Assembly (NCBI GenBank): GCA_964617065.1 | Contig: CAZTVM010000078.1 | Location: forward strand, 1 to 8,864 | Direction: 5' to 3' | Source: JAVBNU01 sp964617065 | Lineage (GTDB): Bacteria > Cyanobacteriota > Vampirovibrionia > Gastranaerophilales > Gastranaerophilaceae | Length of the DNA: 8,864 nt | Shown here: positions 1-5,354 of the stretch, one piece after another | Position numbering within the stretch: the first letter of the stretch is position 1 | Layout: every line of letters begins with the position of its first letter | Translations under genes and position numbers: made by a program | The notes under the pieces: model-generated | Database searches by the model: none | What the model was told of the DNA's origin: nothing | Seen by the model: the letters and a program-made list of their open reading frames with translations, nothing else

Positions 1-1
1 C

Positions 2-973
2 GTAGACTGCCCAGGCCACGCCGATTATGTTAAAAACATGATTACAGGTGCTGCTCAAATGGACGGTGGTATTCTTGTTATTTCAGCAACAGACGGACCT
101 ATGCCTCAAACTCGTGAACACATTTTGCTTGCACGTCAAGTTGGTGTTCCTAAATTGGTTGTATTCATGAACAAATGTGATGCAGTTGATGATGAAGAAT
201 TGCTTGATTTAGTTGAAATGGAAGCTCGTGAATTGTTAACTTCATACGAATTTGACGGAGACAACATTCCATTCATCAGAGGTTCAGCATTAAAAGCATT
301 AGAAGCAGTTCAAGCTAATCCAAATGTAAAACGTGGTGATGACAAATGGGTTGATAAAATTTGGGAATTGATAGACGCTATTGACGCATATATTCCTACA
401 CCTGAAAGAGAATTAGACAAACCATTCTTAATGCCAGTCGAAGACGTTTTCTCAATCACAGGTCGTGGTACAGTAGCTACAGGTCGTGTAGAACGTGGTA
501 CAGTAAAAGTCGGTGAAGAAGTTGAAATTGTTGGTTTTGGTGAAACGAAGAAAACAACTGTAACCGGTGTTGAAATGTTCAGAAAATTGTTAGACCAAGG
601 TCAAGCTGGTGATAACATCGGTGCTTTGCTTCGTGGTGTTGATAAATCTGAAATCCAACGTGGTCAAGTTCTTGCAAAACCTGGTTCAATCCACCCACAC
701 ACTAAATTTACGGCTAACGTATATGTATTGACAAAGGATGAAGGCGGACGTCATACTCCATTCTTCCCTGGTTACAGACCTCAATTCTATATCCGTACAA
801 CTGACGTTACAGGTTCAATCAAATTCGAAGGTGAAATGGTTATGCCTGGTGACAACGTAGTTATGGAAGTTGAATTAATCGCTCCTGTAGCAATCGAAGA
901 AGGTATGAGATTTGCTATCCGTGAAGGCGGACGTACTGTTGGCGCTGGTGTTGTTGACAAAATTCAGTCTTAA
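2..973 (+). CDS. tuf: Elongation factor Tu, 5'-truncated by window edge
   Basis: EF-Tu is the cytoplasmic GTPase that delivers aminoacyl-tRNA to the ribosomal A site. The reading frame is already open at base 2, upstream of the first in-window ATG at 38, and reads VDCPGHADYVKNM. This is the G3 motif DCPGH with the catalytic histidine. The G4 motif NKCD follows (about nt 170-181), then the G5 motif GSALKAL. Domain 2 (VEDVFSITGRGTVATGRVERG) and domain 3 (GGRHTPFFPGYRPQFY, ending AIREGGRTVGAGVV) are complete. About 80 N-terminal residues with the P-loop are missing only because the window starts here. The gene ends in tandem stops TAA TAA and is followed at once by a terminator, so it is the last gene of its transcript. 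Base composition is visibly less AT-rich than the downstream genes, as expected for a highly expressed gene. The identification is secure. Confidence 0.98.
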   Translation, partial: VDCPGHADYVKNMITGAAQMDGGILVISATDGPMPQTREHILLARQVGVPKLVVFMNKCDAVDDEELLDLVEMEARELLTSYEFDGDNIPFIRGSALKALEAVQANPNVKRGDDKWVDKIWELIDAIDAYIPTPERELDKPFLMPVEDVFSITGRGTVATGRVERGTVKVGEEVEIVGFGETKKTTVTGVEMFRKLLDQGQAGDNIGALLRGVDKSEIQRGQVLAKPGSIHPHTKFTANVYVLTKDEGGRHTPFFPGYRPQFYIRTTDVTGSIKFEGEMVMPGDNVVMEVELIAPVAIEEGMRFAIREGGRTVGAGVVDKIQS

Positions 974-998
974 TAACGCTTAAGCAATCTACAGATTT

Positions 999-1029
999 AA
1001 AGAAGCTGAGTAAAATCAGCTTCTTTTTT
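999..1029 (+). terminator. Intrinsic terminator of tuf
   Basis: A perfect 11-bp stem (999-1009 with 1016-1026, arms aaagaagctga and tcagctttcttt-like core tcagcttctt) closes a 6-nt loop, gtaaaa. The 3' arm runs into a T tract ending at 1029. It begins 25 nt after the tuf stop codon. This is a textbook rho-independent terminator and separates tuf from the kinase operon. Confidence 0.93.
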
Positions 1030-1050
1030 GTCATAAATTAATGTTAAATT

Positions 1051-1079
1051 TTGTATAAAAAATCAACATAAGCTAAAAA
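1051..1079 (+). promoter_or_regulatory. Possible promoter of the kinase operon (weak)
   Basis: After the tuf terminator a new promoter is needed before 1114. The best conventional pair I can see is TTGTAT (1051-1056) and TAAAAA (1074-1079) with 17 nt between. A rival is TTGTCA (1028-1033) with TATAAA (1054-1059), but its 20-nt spacer is too long. Neither is a good consensus match, so the position is tentative. A Shine-Dalgarno-like AAGGA (1099-1103) followed by AAAGGG (1105-1110) precedes the ATG at 1114. Confidence 0.25.
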
Positions 1080-1113
1080 TGTTGGTAAAATTGATAATAA
1101 GGAAAAAGGGATT

Positions 1114-3207
1114 ATGACAAAAATTTTATATATTACAGATTGTATTGATAAAAATGAAGCACAGTTGTTGCAAAGAGCATTTAAAGACATTACGTGTCAG
1201 TTTATCACAGTTGCAACTAAAATAACAAATAATTTAAAAGCAAATAATATTCAGGCAATTGTGCTAAATTCAGATTTTGTCGAGGGCGTTTACGAGCTTC
1301 AAAAAAATAAACTTTTTTTAAATAAAGAAAATATTCCAATAATACTGACGTTTAAAGATTCAGCCCCTGCTGATGCAATGAAGTTAGCAAGTGCATTTTG
1401 GCAATATGACTCAAATGCGAAATACGAAATGCTTGCAGCGACCATCAAAGCGCAAATTAAAAACAAGAAAATGCTCAATTCACTGGTAAAAAATAATTCA
1501 GATTTACAAAAAAGTTTGTATCAACTCGATGCGCTTTACAACACGAGTTTTCAACTGGCGGGTTCACTTGACAAGAAAAAACTTATAAATATAATGATTG
1601 ACGGGCTTGAAAAGAGTTTAAGCTACTCAATATCTTACGCTTTTATAGTTGACAATAATAAAGGGGTCGAATTGATTATAAATTCACTTTATCCGCTTTC
1701 TCAGAGATTAGAAAATGCGATTATTTTGAGAGGAATTTTAACTTACAAAAGTTTGTTTAACAATCAAAAATTGCCGATAGAAATTACCAATGAAAATATA
1801 AAAGTTTTAAAATATATAAAACACAGCTTTAACGAGTATGATTTAAACATTTTCAAGTATGATAATTTATTTTCGTCGATAAATATAGGCGAAAATTTTT
1901 TCGGATTTATAGAAGTTTTTAAAGAAACAGATTTTACACAAGAAGATGCGACATGCTTTCAGACCCTAACTAAACAGGTTTCAATTCCACTTGAAAGTGC
2001 ACTTTTGTATGAAGAAATAAAAAATACAAATGTAAAACTTGAACGATTAGAACGATTGAAGTCTGAATTTATATCAATTGTATCGCATGAATTAAGGACT
2101 CCGTTGACAGCAATAAAAAATTCGCTTGATATAATTATTTCAGGTAAAACAGGTGAATTAAACGAACATGGACAAAAATTTTTAAACAACGCCAAAAGAA
2201 ATGTTTTACGTTTAGGTGCGATTATAAATGATTTGTTAGATTTATCAAAGATTGAGGCTGGCAAAATGGATTTAATTTTTGAAAAGTTTAATCTCAACCA
2301 GTCATTTGATTTTTTAAAAAATACTTTTAGTGGATTAGCCAATGAAAAAAACATAAACTTAATTTTTGAAAACAACACAGATAATGAACAAGAAATTGAA
2401 TATGTTTATGCAGATTCACTAAAAGTAGAGCAGATTTTGACAAATTTAGTTTCAAACGCAATAAAATTTACTGAAGAAAAAGGGAATGTGACTATTTCTT
2501 CTTGTATTATCAGTGCAAACTCAATAAACCTTGATTTAATCGAAAATACAAATAAAATAATTCCGACAGGAGAGTATTTTTTAATAAAAATAGTCGACAC
2601 AGGGATAGGTATAAAAAACGAAGACAGACAGAAAGTTTTTGACGAATTCCAACAAATAGAAAATTCGATGACAAGAAAAATCGGAGGAACAGGACTAGGC
2701 TTACCTATCGCAAGACAATTAACAGAAGCACATCTTGGCTACATTTGGTTTGAGAGTGAAATCAATGTAGGCACAACATTTTATGTAGCTTTCCCACTAT
2801 TAAACGATGAAACTAAATTCAAACTGGATTCATTGCAAGAATTACAAAAAGCAAAAGCGAGACAAACCAGTTTAGCTTTTTTGAGAATTAAAGAGTCTTT
2901 AAATTGTGATTTTTCAATCATAGAAAAGATTAAAAAAGAACCTGAGATTATTACGAAATCAGGTGATTTAAAGTTTTACGAAAAAAATTCCAGTGATGAA
3001 AAAATTTGCACAATGAGAATATTCGGTGCCGACAAGTTTGCTGTTGATTTTATAATGAAAAAATTAGAGTCAATTTTGTTACAAAACGGTATTACCGCTG
3101 ACAAATGTGCTATAGTATATTCAAAAGCAGTTTATCCCGAAGATGAAAATGATATGAAAAAAGTTTTATCGAAATTAGATGAAACATATAAAAGTCTTAT
3201 ACAGTGA
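1114..3207 (+). CDS. Soluble GAF-type histidine kinase with degenerate receiver-like and GGDEF-like ends
   Basis: This is a 697-aa sensor histidine kinase with no evident membrane segment or signal peptide, so it is probably cytoplasmic. Residues 3-115 have the rhythm of a receiver domain, but the acidic pair is missing (ITDC at 7-10) and the phospho-acceptor position appears to be Asn (N52). A helical linker (about 115-140) leads to a GAF-like sensor region (about 143-298) and a second linker helix. The HisKA H-box is SHELRTPL with H325. The ATPase domain has N-box N444/N448, G1 DTGIGI (495-500), F-box F509/F512 and G2 GGTGLGL (524-530), so the core should be active. Residues about 580-697 resemble a worn GGDEF domain: GADKF at 638-642 and a late YPED at 674-677. 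The receiver gene starts 11 nt downstream and is the likely phosphotransfer partner. The start ATG has a good RBS. The input signal is unknown. Kinase identity is certain; the two terminal domains are inferred. Confidence 0.95.
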   Translation: MTKILYITDCIDKNEAQLLQRAFKDITCQFITVATKITNNLKANNIQAIVLNSDFVEGVYELQKNKLFLNKENIPIILTFKDSAPADAMKLASAFWQYDSNAKYEMLAATIKAQIKNKKMLNSLVKNNSDLQKSLYQLDALYNTSFQLAGSLDKKKLINIMIDGLEKSLSYSISYAFIVDNNKGVELIINSLYPLSQRLENAIILRGILTYKSLFNNQKLPIEITNENIKVLKYIKHSFNEYDLNIFKYDNLFSSINIGENFFGFIEVFKETDFTQEDATCFQTLTKQVSIPLESALLYEEIKNTNVKLERLERLKSEFISIVSHELRTPLTAIKNSLDIIISGKTGELNEHGQKFLNNAKRNVLRLGAIINDLLDLSKIEAGKMDLIFEKFNLNQSFDFLKNTFSGLANEKNINLIFENNTDNEQEIEYVYADSLKVEQILTNLVSNAIKFTEEKGNVTISSCIISANSINLDLIENTNKIIPTGEYFLIKIVDTGIGIKNEDRQKVFDEFQQIENSMTRKIGGTGLGLPIARQLTEAHLGYIWFESEINVGTTFYVAFPLLNDETKFKLDSLQELQKAKARQTSLAFLRIKESLNCDFSIIEKIKKEPEIITKSGDLKFYEKNSSDEKICTMRIFGADKFAVDFIMKKLESILLQNGITADKCAIVYSKAVYPEDENDMKKVLSKLDETYKSLIQ

Positions 3208-3218
3208 GGTTACGGATT

Positions 3219-3584
3219 ATGACACAAAAAATATTAATTATAGATGATGAACAAGACATAGTAGAGACATTGCAATTTAGTTTGGAAACAGAAGGATATG
3301 AGTGCCTAACAGCGTTTGATGGCGAAGAAGGGCTGGCTTTAGCAAAAACTACTTCACCCAATTTAATTATTTTAGACGTAATGATGCCAAAAATGAATGG
3401 ATTTAAAATAAGTCGTTTACTGAAATATGACAATAATTACAAAAACATTCCAATATTAATGATAACGGCTCGTTCACAAATTGAAGACCAAGCCATAGGA
3501 GAAGAAACAGGCGCAGATGAATATATAACAAAGCCTTTTGAACTTGATTATGTAATAAAAAAAGTCAAAGAGTATTTGGGATAA
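3219..3584 (+). CDS. Single-domain response regulator (CheY-like receiver)
   Basis: This is a 121-aa stand-alone receiver domain with no output domain. All key residues are present: the acidic pair D9/D10, phospho-acceptor D53 in ILDVMMPKMNG, the switch threonine T83 in MITA, Y102, and the conserved lysine K105 in TKPF. It should accept phosphate from the kinase encoded just upstream and act by protein-protein contact. I chose ATG 3219 because GAGGT (3206-3210) lies 8 nt before it and the protein then starts MTQKILIIDDE, typical for the family. An upstream in-frame GTG at 3204 would overlap the kinase stop and add five unneeded residues. The gap to the next gene is 3 nt, which suggests translational coupling, so the GspE-like product is a plausible partner. 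Confidence 0.95.
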   Translation: MTQKILIIDDEQDIVETLQFSLETEGYECLTAFDGEEGLALAKTTSPNLIILDVMMPKMNGFKISRLLKYDNNYKNIPILMITARSQIEDQAIGEETGADEYITKPFELDYVIKKVKEYLG

Positions 3585-3587
3585 ATT

Positions 3588-4973
3588 ATGGAATTTGTTA
3601 AAAATAAAACGCTAGATAAGCTCAAGTACGACCTCGTTCGCAACAATTTAATAAGTTACGAAGAAATCGAAAAAGCAGAAGAAATTGCTAATTCTCAAAA
3701 TGTCAATTTTGGTCAAATTTTAATAAATTCTAATTTGATAACAGAAGAAAGTTTGCTGAAATTTATTGAAGCCAAATTGCACATTCCTTACGTGGATTTA
3801 GAGAATTATCATTTAGACAAAGAAACTCTGAAATATATTAGTTTCAATGATGCCCAGAGGTATAAGATTATTCCTCTGTTTAAAATCGAAAATGAATTGA
3901 CTATCGCAATGTGTGATCCGCTTGATTTGTTAGTTATAGATAAAATTGCTGAAAATATTGATTGCGAAATATCAGCAGTTTTGTCATCAGAATCGGCAAT
4001 TTTGAAAAAAATTGATGAATATTATCAAACAAAAAACACAGTCGGAGAAATTTATACAACCAATAACACTAAGAACTATGACTGGAAAGATGAATTACAT
4101 AGTGATAATTTGACAGACGAGCATATCCAAAACCTGATACGGTCAATTTTAAAACAAGCAATTACACAAAATATCCATGAATTGTTTTTAGAGCACACAG
4201 AAAATGGCTTGGGCGTAAATTTCAAAAATAGTATAAATTCGAGTATAAATACCGGATTCATTCCACCAGCGCTGGTAACACAATTTATTTCACGATTGAA
4301 AATGCTATCAGACCTTGACCCACTTGTAAGCGAAATACCCCAACTCGGAAAATTGATTTTTAAAGTTGACGATTTAATGTTTGTAACGAGTGTGTCTTCC
4401 TTTCCAACAATTCAAGGCGAAAGAATTTTGTTAAAAATTTATAAACCACCTAAAGATATAAGCGCAATTATAAAAAATGACCGTCAAAAAGAAATAATCA
4501 GCACTTCGCTATTGACTCCCGGTTTTACCTTGGTTTGTGGTTCATCTTTGAGTGGCAAAACGCACGTTATTTATTCAATTTTGTCATCACTGGCAACTAA
4601 AGACAAAACGATAATGACGCTTGAGTCTATAGCTAAATACAATCTCAAAAACGTAAGCCAATGTGAATTAAACGAAAATATCGGTTTCAATATCGACAAA
4701 GCCATGCGTTTTATTGAATTTCAATCACCTGACATAATTTATTTTGAAGGTATAACTTCTAAAGACGTCCTCGACTACTTTAGTTCGCTTGTATTCAAAA
4801 ATAAATCAATGATTACAGAGTTTTTGGCTGACAATATCGAAGATTTACGTCATAAGCTAACTTTTGATGATTTTTTGACATTCAAGTCTTTGATAAACTG
4901 CATTATATTTATTCACAGTCAAGACAGTGTAGAAGTATTCGACAAAAAAGCACTCGCAAAATATTTAACTTAA
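3588..4973 (+). CDS. Degenerate GspE/PilB-family protein with N-terminal MshEN domain
   Basis: The protein has 461 aa. Residues 1-148 match the MshEN (type II secretion E, N-terminal) fold, ending in the usual hydrophobic and CDPLDLL pattern (109-115). Residues about 175-461 follow the secretion/pilus ATPase core: NLIRSILKQAI (182-192), SRLKMLSDLD (235-244) and SSFPTIQGERILL (270-282). Walker A is intact, GSSLSGKT (318-325). Other catalytic sites are changed. The Asp box reads TLESIAKY. Walker B reads PDIIYFEGIT (381-390) where active motors have VGEIRD. The His box position holds L413. The arginine positions in PQDGR-type and DLRVS-type motifs are replaced (PQLGK; FVTSV). The C-terminus is short and lacks the CxxC-type cysteines. 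It is therefore probably not a working pilus or secretion motor; it may bind ATP and act as an adaptor or sensor. It is the third gene of the kinase operon, 3 nt after the receiver. Family membership is well supported; function is inferred. Confidence 0.85.
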   Translation: MEFVKNKTLDKLKYDLVRNNLISYEEIEKAEEIANSQNVNFGQILINSNLITEESLLKFIEAKLHIPYVDLENYHLDKETLKYISFNDAQRYKIIPLFKIENELTIAMCDPLDLLVIDKIAENIDCEISAVLSSESAILKKIDEYYQTKNTVGEIYTTNNTKNYDWKDELHSDNLTDEHIQNLIRSILKQAITQNIHELFLEHTENGLGVNFKNSINSSINTGFIPPALVTQFISRLKMLSDLDPLVSEIPQLGKLIFKVDDLMFVTSVSSFPTIQGERILLKIYKPPKDISAIIKNDRQKEIISTSLLTPGFTLVCGSSLSGKTHVIYSILSSLATKDKTIMTLESIAKYNLKNVSQCELNENIGFNIDKAMRFIEFQSPDIIYFEGITSKDVLDYFSSLVFKNKSMITEFLADNIEDLRHKLTFDDFLTFKSLINCIIFIHSQDSVEVFDKKALAKYLT

Positions 4974-4986
4974 ATTCTTCTCGTAT

Positions 4987-5010
4987 GGCAAAACCGTCTA
5001 CTATTTTGCT
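4987..5010. terminator. Weak hairpin between convergent genes
   Basis: GCAAAA (4988-4993) pairs with TTTTGC (5004-5009), plus a possible G-T pair outside (4987/5010), around a 10-nt loop. It sits 14 nt after the GspE-like stop and overlaps the stop of the candidate minus-strand gene. The stem is short and AT-rich and no proper T tract follows, so it is only a possible terminator. Confidence 0.2.
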
Positions 5011-5114
5011 TGACTTTTAATTGGTGAAGTCACTTTTGTTGACAAATTTCTTACTGCTTTGACTAAATTTCCTTCTTTTGCTTTCATTTCCTTTACTTTT
5101 TCTTCCATTTTCAT
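5001..5114 (-). CDS. Possible 37-aa small basic protein
   Basis: Reading the minus strand from ATG at 5114 gives MKMEEKVKEMKAKEG, continues through NLVKAVRNLSTKVTS, and ends at TAG (5003-5001). A purine-rich AGGA lies just upstream (plus-strand 5119-5122), 4 nt from this ATG. A second ATG two codons in (5108) has a longer spacing and would give 35 aa. The peptide is very rich in Lys and Glu at the N-terminus, predicted helical by composition, with no membrane segment. A TATAAA -10-like box lies about 33 nt upstream (plus 5152-5147) without a good -35. I do not recognise the sequence. In such AT-rich DNA an ORF of this size can occur by chance; the RBS and position argue mildly for a real gene. 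Confidence 0.4.
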   Translation of the reverse strand: MKMEEKVKEMKAKEGNLVKAVRNLSTKVTSPIKSQAK

Positions 5115-5165
5115 TTTTTCCTATCTGACACGAAGTCTAATCACGATTTATACGATACATGAGGT

Positions 5166-5181
5166 TTCACAATAGCGTGAA
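5166..5181. repeat. Short inverted repeat in the spacer, operator-like
   Basis: TTCAC (5166-5170) and GTGAA (5177-5181) are inverted around AATAGC. The repeat lies just upstream of the -10-like box of the candidate minus-strand gene, so it could be a regulator site or a small hairpin. Five-bp arms are weak evidence. Confidence 0.25.
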
Positions 5182-5295
5182 GTTGATATTTATTGTTTTT
5201 CCTTTTCTACTAATCTAATTTTCTACTAAAAATAATTCTTAATTCCTATACATATATAAAAACATTTATTCAAAAAAAATTGCCTTTTAAAAATC

Positions 5296-5325
5296 GTGAC
5301 AAATACGACAAAAACATGTTATAAT
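5296..5325 (+). promoter_or_regulatory. Strong sigma70-type extended -10 promoter of the helicase gene
   Basis: The -35 box is GTGACA (5296-5301, five of six consensus bases). The -10 box is a perfect TATAAT (5320-5325) preceded by TG one base upstream (5317-5318), the extended -10 form. The spacer is 18 nt. Transcription should start near 5332, giving a short leader of about 23 nt before the TTG start. This is the best promoter match in the window. Confidence 0.8.
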
Positions 5326-5338
5326 TACTTGTTACCAC

Positions 5339-5347
5339 AGGAAAGAG
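5339..5347 (+). promoter_or_regulatory. Ribosome binding site supporting the TTG start at 5355
   Basis: AGGAAAGAG lies 7 nt before TTG at 5355. There is no in-frame ATG until about codon 153, well inside the conserved N-terminal region, so this site decides the start. Confidence 0.65.
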
Positions 5348-5354
5348 ATTAATT

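Larger units (their letters stand above)
4974..5354. other. 381-nt spacer between the kinase operon and the helicase gene
   Basis: No long ORF lies here. The left part holds a 37-codon minus-strand ORF (5114 to 5001), convergent with the GspE-like gene and divergent from the helicase gene. The middle (5115-5290) is very AT-rich and contains a short inverted repeat. The right end holds the helicase promoter and ribosome binding site. I see no tRNA, IS end or CRISPR-type repeat. Confidence 0.6.

Noticed and set aside
1028..1059. TTGTCA/TATAAA pair as operon promoter
   Set aside because: The spacer is 20 nt, too long for a normal sigma70 site, and the -35 overlaps the terminator T tract.
1959..2378. 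139-codon ORF on the - strand
   Set aside because: It lies wholly inside the conserved HisKA/linker part of the kinase gene; its Phe/Ser/Leu/Ile-rich translation is typical of antisense AT-rich coding DNA and shows no motif.
3204..3218. GTG at 3204 as start of the receiver gene
   Set aside because: It overlaps the kinase stop codon, has no spaced RBS, and adds residues before the canonical receiver N-terminus; ATG 3219 has GAGGT at the proper distance.
3588..4973. Ordinary pilus assembly ATPase (pilB) call
   Set aside because: Too many catalytic residues are changed and no pilin, pilC, pilM or pilT gene is adjacent, so a gene symbol would mislead.
5040..5120. Pyrimidine-rich + strand stretch as a structured RNA
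   Set aside because: No stable stems are visible; the composition is explained by a purine-rich coding frame on the other strand.
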